DNA of 64,000 nt from Amblyornis subalaris (GCA_018881555.1 JACAXG010000051.1:5133546-5197545); one strand, 5' to 3'. Positions 25,101-38,300 are shown, counted from the stretch's first letter. Made by a program: numbers and translations. Notes: a model not told the origin generated them from the sequence alone.

Positions 25101-27339
25101 AAAGGCCTTGGTTAACAGAACGTATTTTCAATTTTCACTTTCATCCATTCACACTTGTGAAACTGTGGGATATTCCCTGAAGCTTCCTTCTTGCCAAATA
25201 GTGTGCTCTCATAGACTGATATATTAGCCAGTTGATTCTGATTACACAGATTGCATTTTGAATGCACATAAAATAAATATAATTTTAGTTGCTTATATAT
25301 GAGGACATGTCCTGATAGCATAAAATGCTGCTTTATGCTGCTGCATTTAAGTCCTTTGTAACCTTTACAGATAAACATCACACCTATCCAAGTTTAGGTG
25401 AGATGCTAAAATCCTTTCTACTGATCCCAGCAACTGTTTCTGTATAATAATATCGAAGGGTTTTATGTGAATTAAGTGACAGTAGTGTTGAAGAGAGCAA
25501 TGGTCCAGCTCTCAATGGGCAATGAAGGCAAAGTCATGGGCCTTCATAACCAGGGAACCAGATTACAGTCCTTTAATGTAATTTATAGGAAAGAAAGACT
25601 TGGCAAAAAACAGTTAAGGTATTCAATACCTTGTAAAATCTAAGATGTACGTATTTAAAAAAAAAATAGCACTTAAAATTCTGGGATATGTATATTTAAC
25701 TATGACATAATCAAACCTGTCCCCTGTGAGTGAAACTCATCTGTTATCCTCTCCTCTACCTTATATTTATGCCTATTTCACAAATGCCTCTATATGTTGC
25801 CCTCATTAATTCATGAACTTGTAAGTCCTTTTATTCATGTGTGCTTGGACGACAGTGTGTGTACAACTCTTTTGTGAGAAAAGAGAAGGCAGAGGACACA
25901 GAATATTTACCAGATTTCTCTGTTGATGCACCTGAAAACAGAGATTCTCCTACTAGAAGTGTCCATGCTGTTTCGTGAGGAGATGAAACATCTCCAGGAG
26001 GTTATTTTGCATTTCTGTTAGCAGTTAAAGCTGTTGGTCCTGAGAGCATTTTTAATATCAGTTTCAGATCAAGAAATATACCTAAATTTAGCTGTCCTTA
26101 GTATCCACTCCTGTGAAGTAGTGAAGTAAAAAAAAATCTGGTGAGAAAAAAACAAGATCTATGAAAAAGCTCAGTGGCCAGACAACAAAAAGGAGACATA
26201 AAGATAACAATGCCCCCCACCCTCACTTTGTGTGAAGTCTTACAACAGTTCAGAAAATTATTTTATTGCATTTCAAAATGTCATCATAAGATTGATTGAA
26301 TGTTATAAGATGGCAATGAAAATAAACAAGATTCAAAGAGTTCAGCATCAGGGAATAGGGATGTACTACCTGATGTTGGACTCAAAGGAAAAGTACATCA
26401 AGGATAGAAGGAAGCTTAGACAGAGAAGCCTGTTGAAGATTATATTTTTCTGACTTCCCTGAAGAGCTCTCTAGAGAATCTCAGTAGATTTACTGAATTC
26501 AGTAACATGGCTTCTTGGTGGCTGATACAGAAAAAATTATTTTCAAAGAGATTCTGGTATTATTGTGTGAGAATGTTTGCAGCTAGCTGGACACATGGTG
26601 TTTGCCCTCGAGAGTTTTTATTGTGAGTGAAAAATCACATCTGAAAAAATTATGGCTGCCTTTGAAAATCATCCCTTGTCTCTATGACTGCCCTCTATAT
26701 GGATTTTACCTTTCACAAAAGCTTTGGCGGTGATCTGTGGCCACAGCAGTGCATCAGGCACAAACAAGTTTTCCTACAGTTCAGGTGTTTTCCAGGGATC
26801 TTACTATGTTATAGCCCACTGTCTGCAGCCAGATGCTGGATTAATTTCAGGCATTTTAGCTGACATCCTTGAAATTAATGGGAATTTTCCCTAATTCTCA
26901 TCTTTGAACCATGCTGTCAAAACATCTTTTAAAAGTTGTCAGAGCCTCAGGGACACACAGTTTCTGAAAGAAGTGGCATTAGTAAAAAAGCAGCACAGAA
27001 AACATTTGAGAGTGTAGAGAACCGATTAAAACAGATTCTCTGGTTTGGATCTCAGTAGGCACAATACAGTACATTTTATGACTGAAGATAATTATAGGAT
27101 ATTTGTGTGATTAAGTTTGCAATTTTGCAATATCACATCAAAAAGAAATATCTTGAATTGTTTCTTCTTCAGGCTGACTTTCCTTTGAAGTGGTGTCTTC
27201 TCTAGCATTAATAAAAAAGACATTGAATGAAAGAGGCTTGTGCTAAGTTGCATTTCTGCAAAACATTTAGTTTCCAAATATAATATTTATTTTAAATAGA
27301 TGTTTTAAATATCAAATATCGTGTTATATCATGTTATAT
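22150..27339. other. AT-rich non-coding stretch, nothing recognised
   Basis: Over 5 kb without a recognisable repeat, RNA or coding frame. All open frames are below 110 codons and lack known motifs. Confidence 0.5.
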
Positions 27340-28400
27340 GGCGTAAAAACTTATTTAAACATTCACGAAGGAGCACAGAGACAATGGAAAACGGGGCAGC
27401 TCAAATAGCACTCTGCCCCAGCTCCCCACGCCAGGGAGTCATCAGCCCATCACAAACAGTCCTGTCTCTTCAAGCCCAGAGGAGCACAGGATGGGTGGGA
27501 ACCCAGACTAAGGGCGATCTCGGGAAAGGCTCAGCCCCAGTGTCCAGATAGGACACTCATCATGATGGGCCAAGAGAAGCAGCTCCATATCCTCTTCCAG
27601 ACCATGGACTTGCTGCCTGAGGTGTTAAACGTGTTATGGGATGCTGGGGAAGAGTGTTTGAGGATTACATAAGTCTTATTACGGGATGTTTAGGGAAGAA
27701 ACCAGAGGCAGAGAAGAGGATGGATTCAGATGATTTTGGGAGGAACAACTGTAGGAAAATAGAGGTGCAAGCAGATAAACACAGCTGGAAAGGTGTAAAA
27801 AGCAGCCTGTCTGGCCATGCCCCTAGAGGGGTTGTAGAGGCCCGTGGGTGGGTGGTGTCAGCCTGGGCCAAGGGTGGGCCATTGTGCCAGCAGCTGGGCT
27901 GGACTGTGTGCCTGGGGGCCAGTGACCAGGGAGTTATCAGTGAGTGACACCCTGTGCCAGCCCTGGCTGGGATCAGGGCCAGAGCCCATCTGGCTGCAAT
28001 GCAGCACCAGCAGCCAGCACAATTGTGCCAGTGAGTGTGTGGGTGCTGCTGGGGTCTCCTGGGGACAAGGGAGAGTCAGTCAGTATGTGTGCGTGTAGGT
28101 CTGAGCACCAGCAAGCAGAGTGGGGCTGTGGTACCAGGGGTTCACATGATCGGGAGCCAGCAACTAGAGAGCCTGGGATCCAGGAGCAGTTACTGGGCAG
28201 ACTGGGTGTCTGAGCCCAGCTGCGGGTGGGAGCCACACTGCACCCGTGTGTAGGTGTATACTCAGCTGCNGGTATGTGTATTCCCACCTATGAACCTCCA
28301 TCTTGCTCAACCAGAGAGGGGCAACAGGATGAGGCTGTTGGTGCTGCCCGTGTCTGTGCAAGTGCTGTGTGTCTATTGGGGTTAACCCACGTATATACGC
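27340..28400 (+). repeat. GC-richer block, probable unclassified retroelement
   Basis: A sharp change from AT-rich flanks to GC-richer, TG/CA-rich sequence with few CpGs, as in old methylated repeats. It has internal similarity: ATGGGATGCTGGGGAAG (about 27635) recurs as ACGGGATGTTTAGGGAAG (about 27680), and CAGTGA-type units recur at 27920-28070. GGTGTAAAAAGCAGC near 27795 could be a TATA-like element of an LTR. No TG...CA pair with a target duplication could be fixed and no family name is justified. Many overlapping frames (60-104 codons) exist on both strands without domains. N at 28270. Strand is a guess. Confidence 0.4.
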
Positions 28401-29236
28401 GTCCTAACTCCATATATTGTACGTATGAGTTCTCATTTTGTATGATCAGACAATGGATGTCTCCTCAAGGTAACATCTATACTTGGAAAGATAAACCAAA
28501 AGGTCTTTTGCATCATGAGCCATTGAGTATCTAGGAATAAATTTTGAAATTATCAAAATTATGTCTGTTGTGTATTTCTTCCAGGATATGCGACTGTAAC
28601 CCCAAACAGAGATATTTTTTGCCAGGGAACCTCATTAGTGCAGCTTATTGTCTGAATAAATACAAAGCTGCATAAAGCTAGGCTGGACTGCAAAGTACAC
28701 AGTTGCAGCTATGGGATGCCCCACTTGAACTAACAGATGTGTTTGGCACAGGCAATGCCACAAACAGTTAAATCAGTAGTGGCAGAGTCCCTTAGAATCC
28801 TAGATGTCAAACTACTGTTTAATTTCATTTGGGATCCTTGAGATTCAATGCATGTTATAGCTTATTTTAATTTATTTCTTAATTTTCCAGTGTTTGCTTT
28901 CAGTCTTAGGTAGTTTAAAAAAGACTCAAATTAAAATTCATAACAAAAAGTGTCTATGACTTTGCAGTCTGAAATTTTCCTGATGGAGACTGCCTTGACT
29001 TTAAACAAAGCACTGACTAAATCTGCCTTTTCAAATTCCAGTTATTGAGGCTAAATGGGCTGTCTTTGACAGCTGATTAAAATATCTATGTATTATAATT
29101 TTTACTGTTCACCATTGTGAAGAGTGGTCTTAATGGAGTTTTTCCCTCTATTAGTAAATTTTCATGACAGTTTTGCAAAGCTAATGTAAATTAAAAGCCT
29201 GATATTAAATCACATCAGCAAATCCCTTCACTTCTA
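28401..29236. other. AT-rich non-coding stretch
   Basis: No transposable element recognised. The part 28950-29236 is dense in homeodomain- and E-box-like motifs and is proposed in the findings as a conserved non-coding candidate. Confidence 0.5.
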
Positions 29237-29389
29237 TTAAATGAAATAATAATTTTAAATTTTATAATAATAATGAAAATATAATATATTAATACATAAA
29301 ATAATTAACACAAACATAAACATATATAATAAACAATAATATAAATAACATAATAATAAAATAATTATAAATTAGTAATAGTAGTAGTC
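29237..29389 (+). repeat. A/T low-complexity tract (ATA/ATAA-rich)
   Basis: About 150 bp almost entirely A and T on this strand, with irregular ATAAT, ATATAA and TAATA units and a closing TAGTAGTAG. This is low-complexity DNA, not a gene. Confidence 0.85.
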
Positions 29390-30506
29390 AAAAGAAACTT
29401 GCCATACAGCAGCATAACCTTTTACTTAGTTATCATTAGCGAGCTACAGTGATAATTGTCTTCATTTACACAATTTACACTATCTAAATGGATGCTTTAA
29501 GGCATATCAAATCACATGGCTAGTGAGCACATCTTTGATGATCTGATAATACATACTTCCTGTCCTTTAGGGAAATATGTGCTAATACATATTTATCACA
29601 TTTTAGAATTAAAGTAAATAGCAAAACTCCATATTCGTTACGAAGACACCAAGTCTGATGTGTTACTTGAAACACCAGAACAAGGCAAAGTTAGAGACAT
29701 TGTGGTGCAATGATTTTTGGAAGACAGCCACTGCCAATTTCCAGTCACAGACATCTCCTTCAAATAAACAAGCCAACAGAAATCCCAGTGAGTGTTTGTC
29801 ACTTCTTACCTTCCCCTCCCATTGATGAGATTTGGGTTTTTCAGATTTTCCCAGATCCTAGGTTCTGATGTGAGGAATACAAGCTGGTTCAGAAAGCAGC
29901 TGTGCCATGCGAGCCTCCAAGGAGGCACACTGGAGTACAAGGGAAAGAACAAATGAACAATAATGTGCCATGAAACCCAGTAGCTGGACACACAGAGGGA
30001 CTACTTCTCTGAAGCAAAACTGTTATTGCCTCAGGCTTAAAGCAGAACAGAGCCATTGAAGTCAGTCGGCATGACAGGCTGCAACTGTAATTTATATTAA
30101 AAATATGTATTAACACAAATTGCACCTTTGTCTTTATCTATTGCATTACCATATAACCTCATTTATGAAATTCTGAAGTCCTTTGATGCATTTTTAAAAA
30201 TCATGATGAATAAATAAGAGTCTCTTTGTTAAGACCCACGGGATTTCTCCTTCCTGTTCTGTTAAATAGAGGCTACTACTGAAGCACTTCATACTTCAGT
30301 GAAAGATATATATATACATATATATATACCTTCACTTTCTTACATGCAACCACGTACATCTACAAATCCTTCAAACCCTACCCCAGGCCTTGAATCCATC
30401 CAGAATCCATGCACAGACCCCATGTCTCCTGTCCCATCTCTACCTTAGGTCTTCACAGACTCTGCTCTCTTCCTCACTGGCTAGTAAGTTTGAAGATAGG
30501 ACAGAC
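29390..30506. other. non-coding stretch, nothing recognised
   Basis: No element was recognised apart from the short TA tract at 30306-30328. Confidence 0.5.
30306..30328 (+). repeat. (TA)n microsatellite
   Basis: A 23-bp AT dinucleotide run interrupted once by a C. Confidence 0.9.
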
Positions 30507-31059
30507 TGTGGTGATCAGATGCAAGACTTAGGCAAACAAGAGCAACAATCAGTTTATTTGCACACGAATGGACTCTTATTCTGTCTTTCCCCTCTAATTT
30601 CCTGCATTTGTTCCTCCCTGATCTACTGTAAGGCTCCCCTTTCCCTGACTTTGGTTCTACCTCTACAGTGTGTAATAAGGTTTGCACATTCTCATGATCC
30701 TTTTAAAACATCCCAGGAGAAGTTTTACACACAACAAAGTTCTCCTCAAGTATCCTGCAGCAGGTTTGTTCTTTCCCATCAGAGCCTGTTTCCTTCTCAC
30801 GAGGTATAAAGTTCTGATTGACACTCACTTTTGTGGTCAGTTTCTTCAGTGGCCCATTGGCCAGTGACCAGGAAGCTCAGCTTTTTGCCACTTTCTCCAT
30901 TATCTGCTGCTTATTACAGTTTGTGTAGATGTATGTTTGAGTAGTTTATTTTCCTGTTTCTTGTTTGCCTTTTACACTGAGTAGCACTTAAACAGATATT
31001 GTTGCAAACCACATGTCCTTGTAAACCAGGTATCCTTACAGGTATCCTGAGGCTATTAA
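30507..31059 (-). mobile_element. possible LTR, 3' LTR of a decayed provirus
   Basis: On the minus strand a candidate AATAAA (complement of 30553-30558) is followed by about 45 bp ending GATCACCACA at 30507, a plausible R-U5 end. A TTTTAAAA element (30701-30708) about 150 bp upstream is TATA-like. At 31060-31070 the + strand reads CCCCTTTCCTC. On the minus strand this is an 11-purine run directly before the proposed LTR start, placed like a polypurine tract. The LTR start would then be TTAATAG, not the canonical TG. No target duplication could be found. The evidence is positional only. Confidence 0.35.
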
Positions 31060-32100
31060 CCCCTTTCCTCAAGTTTCATGCTCTGCCAATCCAGAGCTAC
31101 TAAGATTTATTATGGATCAGGATCTTTCTGTCTACACCCTCCTTTTCTTCTGGCAGCTAGTCCCTGGCCATCCACCTGTATTGAATCCTTTTGCTAGCAT
31201 AATACACATAGCACAGGTAGCTCTTATTCAAAGATGTTGTGTTGGGCCATCAATCATTAAATTCATCCTTAAGTTAGTCAGCTAAATGATGTGATGAACA
31301 AACATCACCTTGCAGCTCTGCTCTTTCAATTATATTTTGCCTTTCAGTATAACGAAGTTTTCTGTCACCTGCTGTACCTGTGGCATAGTAATCAGGTTTT
31401 CAGCCTGCCTTAATAATGCCTGGTGGTGTGTAACCACTCTTACCCCAACAGTCTCAATGAAAAACAATATGGGACAAAACAGTAAGGATAAGCCTTCTAA
31501 ACCATCCGTGTTTTGCATTGTGTGACTATTTATCACTCTGACATTCCTGTAATTTGGGATATGACTGGTGGACCTTCCTTCCTCTGTTTACCTAGGACAT
31601 TATTATGTTTCTAAGCCATTAGAAATTCCCAGAGAATCTTGAGTTGGCAGCAACACCTATTCTTGCCTCAGTGAAGCATTTGAGGTCCATGCTTGACTGC
31701 TCATGGAAAATATCAGTCCTACTGGTAAACATATCTGCTGTTCTACTGCCAACATTCAGCATGTTTGATGACAGTCAGTTCTTTGCTCCTAAAGACTCCA
31801 TAAATTGGTGTCAGGAATAATTTGCAGAACAAAAAAGTTCCCAACTTGCATTGCAAGTATTTGGAAGCATGATCAGCATCTGTATAAAAGCCCTGTCTAT
31901 AGTCCTATGTCCCATCCCATGTTGCTCATGCCCAGTCTTGGAGGATTATCTTCTCATAGCTGACAAGTAAATATGGTTTCAGGCAAAATCCCAGCCCAAG
32001 GTGAGTATAATGTCTAGCCTAGGAAAACACAGGCACTCTTCTATCCCCTGACATGATTCCAGCCAAACCTTTATTGGAAAACCAAGTGGGATTGACTTTA
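31060..32100 (-). other. possible decayed internal ERV sequence
   Basis: Lies upstream, in minus-strand sense, of the possible LTR and its polypurine-like run. It is less AT-rich than its surroundings and shows several broken minus-strand frames (for example 31330-31536, 68 codons). I cannot identify any as gag, pol or env. It may be ordinary non-coding DNA. Confidence 0.25.
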
Positions 32101-34586
32101 GCAAAATGCCACAACTATACTTATGTAACTGCTGTCTGTTTCCTGACTGCTTATTTCTTCTCTTTTATGAAAAAGGAGGAGCTAAAAAAAGGATTTGGAT
32201 TTTTTTTGTGAAGTGGTGTGATGATTTATTTCAATATATAATCAGAAATAGTAGCCTCTAGGAAGTACTTTTAGAACAAAGTAAAGGCCAAAGTTGTAAC
32301 TGCATATATAATATTGTAAAAAATGCCAAACCCAGTACATCTACAAGAGCACAGTATCATTGTTGTCTCTACACTATCTGTTTTCTTATCATACAATATT
32401 TACCTATTTACTATCCTTAGTTACGTAGTTCCCTTGACAGATAAGAATGATGAGATTTGGTATTACAAAGACACATACAGAAATGTGCACAGCACCTCAG
32501 GGTAGTGCACAAAACTGAGGAATAACAAACACTAATGCACTCAATAAAATAATGATAATATTTTGCACAAAGTACACATAGTGACATGGAAACAGAGGAG
32601 AATAAAGATACAGAATGGTAATGATTTAAAGATAAATATGGGTAAAGAACCTAAAAAACCACAGAAAGAATAAGACGTACATAATTGGAAACACATAGTG
32701 CTAAGGGTTTCTTTTCAGGAAATTATTGCTTTTAATAGAAAAATACCTGGTTACTAGAAGACCAAGACATTATCAGATTTTACAAAAAATGTTTTGCAAT
32801 TAAATGAATCTCCTGTCTTTTAAAAAAAAATTTGCCATTTAAATTGCCATTACCTCTATGGACTCATAAATTGTCAATTATGCTGACTGTATCTTCCTTC
32901 TCCACCCAAGAACTGAATGACAACCTATGCTCAAGACATTCACTTGGGGGAAGATTTAAATTCCTGGTCTGAATAGGAGCAGATGATTTAATTTTGGGCA
33001 TCTCTGACAGATCTTAATCCCCTAATCCTCTCTCAGTTAGTGGTATCTCATTCTCTTCCCCCACCCTCTCATTCTCAGTACTTTTGTCAAACAAAAATTT
33101 ACAAAAAACAAAATCTGTCTACATATTAAGATATTCTTAATGTGGAATAGTACCAGAAGAAACATTTCTCTGGGCCTTCTTCCTCTGTAATTCATGCTTG
33201 CCAAGGCAGGAAAATAGTACCTAGTCAGGGAAAGACTGCAAGTAGCCTTTTTCCTGCTTAAATTTCATTACCTAATTTTCCTTTGCACCCCTAAATCTAG
33301 GGGGGAAAAATGACTGATTGTTTGCCTGATTTTCACTGATGAGTTTTTTATCTGTTCGTCTGCTGGTTTACACGTTGGTTGGGAGCAAGGGATGAATACA
33401 TTGCCAGATATGCGTTTTACATGCTATTGTAAAAGGTTATAAAAGCCTGAAGTTAGCATGAACTAAGTAGAAGGAGGATGCTAATTCATAATTTCAAGGT
33501 TTTTTTTCTATCCAGAGAATTGTCTAGTATTTTTTATTTCCTAGCTTCTTATGAGGTTGTACCACAAAGTATCTTTCTAGATNTTTCTGAGCATCTTTCT
33601 CCTGATGTGTGGTTTGCACATGCCTGCAGCTTTCTTACAAAAACAGACACTGTCATTTACATTCAGCTCATTCCCTATCTAGACCTGATCAGACTTCTCT
33701 TCATAACTTAGGTGTATGAAAGGTAAGGAAGATCTTTCACAGCTCAGGAACTGCTTCACAGCACCTCTGTTATTTCAGCTTTCTGTTCCATAAGGAAGAT
33801 TTGCATTTTTTATTTAATATTTGCTGTGAGTTAAAGGTAGTGCATATTCTACTATCCCAGCTAACTATGAAAATCACCGTACTGTGAAAATGGTAAGAAG
33901 TATTGGGATAGCAACAGCTACAAAAATTCAAATACCCTCTCACACATCAGCTGTGCATAAGCATCTGTATCTTACTGCAATCCCAGAGAATGGTTAATGT
34001 TTACAAAAATTTATTAGATTATTGAGGCCTACCAGTTTATTCTTTTCTATTTAGAAAAAAAAAAATCTCTTAAGGTCAAAGAGAGAATGTCTTTGGGGTT
34101 TTTCTCACTCTCTGTAAGACAATGCCCAGATGAGTATCATCCACCAGACTTCTGATTCCTTCACGGTTTTCAAATACATACTGTGTCAGTCATTCACTTA
34201 CTCTCTGCAGGCTGTCTGTAAGTTACCTTGATGACTCTCTTCAGTATCCCTTTCAGATCCCCAGTCAGTTATATTGATTTCCTTACTGTGTAGAGTATTG
34301 CTACCATCACTGTATCCATGGAGCATTGCTTAACTACTCTTTTTACTAGGTTATTCATCACTGATTTTTCAAAACTGGTTGTGCAAGCGTGTAAACGTTT
34401 TTCACTGAAAGGCAGTTTCTTTCTTTTCACACTGTATATGTCGACTTTTCCTCATGCTGCCTTTACGGTCTATTTATCATAAAAGAAAAATAACAGTGGA
34501 AATAGGCTCATACTTACAGAAATTAAAAGGCAGCTGAAGTAACAATAGTTCTGGAACTTCATACAAATTACAAGCTCTGTAGCCTC
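32101..34586. other. AT-rich non-coding stretch, nothing recognised
   Basis: No element identified. N at 33583. Confidence 0.5.
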
Positions 34587-34985
34587 TGTGTCAGGAGCCA
34601 GGGTGTACCAAGATTGAATTAATCTGCTTTAAAAGCAAGTGCTTGGTCAAGCAACTCAAAAGATCTGTGAACTGGGTTGGGTCCGTCCAGAGTTTAATAG
34701 GACGTGAAATATTCCATGAATGGCACATTTCTGCAGCTTTATTTCTTCTCTTAGTGAAAGCGCAGCATGGCACTTTTGGAAACTTTTTCCCAGTTTGCCT
34801 TAGGGATCTCCTGCTGAGCAGAAGAGGATAAGAACAGACAACAGAAGATGGCAGAGGCCACCTGCACACCATCTTATAGCTCATACTCCAAAAGAGGTTT
34901 TTCTGATAGAGAGTGCCTGTCATCACTAAAGACTTCTCTGTCTCTATAGCCTGCTTAGACATAATTCATAGTGCCCCAGGACCCA
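34587..34985 (-). mobile_element. probable solo LTR of about 400 bp
   Basis: Read on the minus strand it opens TGGGTCCTGGGGCACTATG. It has a TATA-like TATAAG (complement of 34873-34878) and an AATAAA (complement of 34738-34743) about 135 bp downstream, and closes CCCTGGCTCCTGACACA, giving TG...CA. The signal order and spacing fit a retroviral LTR. No target duplication matches these boundaries. AGCTC at 34573-34577 and 34992-34996 would require non-canonical ends. The 123-codon minus frame inside is incidental. Family unknown. Confidence 0.5.
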
Positions 34986-37486
34986 TAAAAGAGCTCTAAG
35001 GAGGCATTAGTCAAACTGAGACTCAGGACTTTTTGCACCATCTTATCCCTAAATAGATTCTGATCAAAATGAAAAGTGGAAACTAACTGTGTCAAGAAAC
35101 AGAAAATACTTGTCCAACAGTCCCTTTGCTGGACCCTGTTACCTATGGCAGATTGTGATTTTCATTTCAATTTACATTCTGAAGCATCCTACATATTTTT
35201 TTAAAATTGTTTGTATATATTTTTATAATATTGCTGTTTAGGGAAGGATAAAGTCTGCTAAATTGTCATACAGTAGGTGAGATGTTAATTGCTGTAGCAC
35301 ACTGTCTTATTATTACACTGAAAATGGTTATGGTTGAGGGCAAGCTCTGGACAAATGTTTAACAAAAAATGTTATCAAGATTGCTTAAAATAAATCAGAT
35401 TATAAATAAGAAATTTACTGCAGTAAATTTGAGGAAGTGGTTTCTACAGAAACAGAACACTCAAGAACAACAATAGCTCTTCAAGTGAATTTGTTCACTA
35501 TTCTCCCAAGATGGGCTTGTCAGCAGATTTATTGAAACAGACCATAAAATCCCTCTAATATGTTATCTGATAACAAGCCTCCCAGAAGCCATGAGTAATC
35601 TTCATTGTCTTTGTGAGATTAAATAAACCAGCTGGGATTCACTAAAAATGGTACATAGTATACAATACTGTTAGTAGATGGTTTCAGTTAGCAATAGTTT
35701 GTCACAAAACTGCTCTGTACTCTGTTACAGTCACAGAATCTTCATACACATTACATTTTTATTAATATAATAATCAATGCTTACATAAACACCATGTGTG
35801 GTGAAAAAACATTGACATCTTAATCTATGCTTAAAACTACTGGCAGCCAAACCGTAATGTTTTGAATTTAAAATTTCTGCAATAATTTTGTTGGTAGTAT
35901 TACAAATTTTTTGGTTTCATTTGTGTGAAAAACTCCTATATTCTCTGCTAAAAAAGATTAGGTCATTCATCTACAGCAAAAAGATTTGAGCATATGCTTA
36001 ATTCTGAGCACGTAACATCAAGGTATTCAGTTGAACACACACATATCTTAGCAAATACATTCTCTAAGCATATGTATAAGCATTTTTGCTGTCTCAGGAT
36101 CAGAATGAAAACAAAGTCCTCGTGCAAATTCATTAAAATAAACATCAAGCATGTGCTTGACTCCTGTGTTGAATTGCTGCCTTTCAGTCTGGTTAGCTAT
36201 TTTTTACCAGTTGTCTTTAGAATTCAGTAATCTCTACTTCATCTCTTATAACTTCATCGAGACATATACTCTGATTATATTTTGATTATCCTACCACTAA
36301 AAGGATCTGTTTTCTACAAGATATGTGATGGAACATAAGCTTATTTAAAAAAAAAAAAAAAGACAAAATAATTCATACTTTGGGNTTTTTATTTTTTAAA
36401 AATCTTTTAAAATAATCATTATTGGGGTGCAATTCTCTACTTCACTGTTTGCAGAGAAAATGCAGGTGTGTATATTTGGGGTTTAATTAGGATTCTCACA
36501 GAACTCAGTTCAAAAAACATGTGCATTAGAATCAATCTAAGTGTACAGTCTAATATCCAGGTGAAACAATCGTATGATGGTTTTCTGATCTGACTTTCAT
36601 ATTACATTTTAAAAATCTAAGTAGAAGTTCTTTTGGACAACATTTATATCATTAACAATGCATAATATCAGCCCAGTTACAGATATATATCTATCACCAT
36701 TTAGGGTCAAAATCTTTTAGATAGTGCAGGAATATTAGATACAGGAACTCAAATTTTAAAATTGAAGGTCTAAATCTCATCAGAATATTACCTGCCTGTA
36801 AAAATGTTTGTCACATACTTCTCTTTTCTCTTAAATTCTTCAGTCACAAAGACTATCCTCTAGCAGCTTTCATGTAGAAGCAGATGTTTTGAATATACAA
36901 AAACTCTTTAGGTATAAAAGTAACATGATAACTTGTCTAGAAGGCACTGGGATGGTGAAATTTGAAGTTTCTAGAGAGTTTACTCCACACTCTTAGCTGG
37001 TGTAAAATTCTGTTTTCTACACAAATAATCCTCTCCACTGTACAAATTTCCACTGTACCAGAGAAATCATGTTTATCTCAGAGTTTTTCCTTGCAGTGTT
37101 AGATAGGCTTGGCCAGGTCATGGAGAGCACTTATGATAAGAACAAAAACCTTGAATTGATTTGATAATCTGTGAGGAGACAAAATAACACAGGAAGGATA
37201 AACTTGACAATGCTTGTGACTGCTTATGTTGTGGAGAAAAGGTGCTGGAGTATTTTACACTAGTTGGAACTCCCTAAGTGTTAAAGATGTTATGTACACA
37301 TGTAGGGAGTTACAACACTCCAGATGAAAAGTGACATATGTGAGTCCGTGAAGTCAGGTTATTTTTTGATCAGATGGTCTACAAGAATCAAGGCAGTACT
37401 ACAAAAAAACATTTCCATAACTGCTTCACTGATTCTACGATCGATGAAGGTTGCTAGTTACCTACCTTAGGATTAATTGTAGATGT
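34986..37486. other. AT-rich non-coding stretch
   Basis: No element recognised. A 15-bp A run lies at 36347-36361. Near 35562 is an inverted GATA pair (TTATCTGATAA). N at 36385. Confidence 0.5.
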
Positions 37487-38300
37487 TGTAGTGGGTTGAC
37501 CCTGGCTGGGCATCAGGTGCCCACCAAGCTGCTCTACTGCTTCGCTTCTCAATAGGATGGGCGAAAAATACAATGAAAAGCTTGTGGGTTGAGATAAGGA
37601 CAGAGAGATCACNCTCCAAATACCATAACAGGCATAACAGACCCAGCTAAAGGGAATCAGTTTAACTTATTAACAATTAATAACTCAGTAGGATAATGGG
37701 AAATAAGAACAAATATAGAAAAACCTTTCTCCCACCCCTCCCTTCCTCCTGGGCTCAACTTCACTCCCAAATCCTCTATATGCTCCCTGCCAGCAGTGCA
37801 GGGGGATGGGGAATGGAGGTTGCAGTCACTTCATAAGTGTTGGCTGTTTCTTTCTCCTCATGTTCAGCCCTGCTCCAGCATGGGGTCTCACCCATGGGAA
37901 ATGGTCCTTCTTGCATTTCTCCATGGGTACTTTCCTCAAGAAAGGCTCCTGTGTGGGTCTCTCCCTCAGGGTGAAGTCCTTCAGGAACAGAATTCCCCAT
38001 GGGGCCACAGGTCCTGTCAGCAAAACCTGCTCCTGAGTGAACTCCTTTTGCAGGCTGCAGTTTCCTCCCAGGACCCTACGCCAGCACTGGCTTCCACGGG
38101 CTGCAAGTTTCAGGGTGGTTATCTGCTTCACTGTGGATCTCCATGGAACAGTCTTCATCATGGGTTGAAGAGGAATCTCTGCTCCACTGTCTGGATCACC
38201 TCCTGCCTCTCCTTCTCCTCTGACCTTGGTGTCTGCAGAGTTATTTCTCACATATAATTCTCACTCCTCTCTCCCAGCTGCTGTTGTGCAGCAGTTTGTG
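37487..38300 (-). mobile_element. ERVL-type LTR (family A), 5'-truncated
   Basis: The + strand starts TGTAGTGGGTTGACCCTGGC, the reverse complement of the family-A 3' end, followed by GGCATCAGGTGCCCACCAAG (missing at the copy starting 3972). It continues through CTCCCACCCCTCCCTTCCTC, CCTGCTCCAGCATGGGGTC and the GGTGCAGTCCTTCAGGAAC-type block, and then CTCACTCCTCTCTCCCAGCTG. After about 38300 the match to the 5' third of the family stops and the TGTATTGGG start is absent. The 153-codon plus frame and 141-codon minus frame inside are incidental. N at 37613. Confidence 0.85.

Noticed and set aside
27340..28400. CpG-island promoter
   Set aside because: GC-rich but poor in CpG and rich in TG/CA; no first exon-like frame.
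34573..34996. AGCTC repeats as target duplication of the 34.6 kb LTR
   Set aside because: Would require the LTR to start TGTAGCC and end in AAAAG on +, breaking TG...CA; a 5-bp match here is easily chance.
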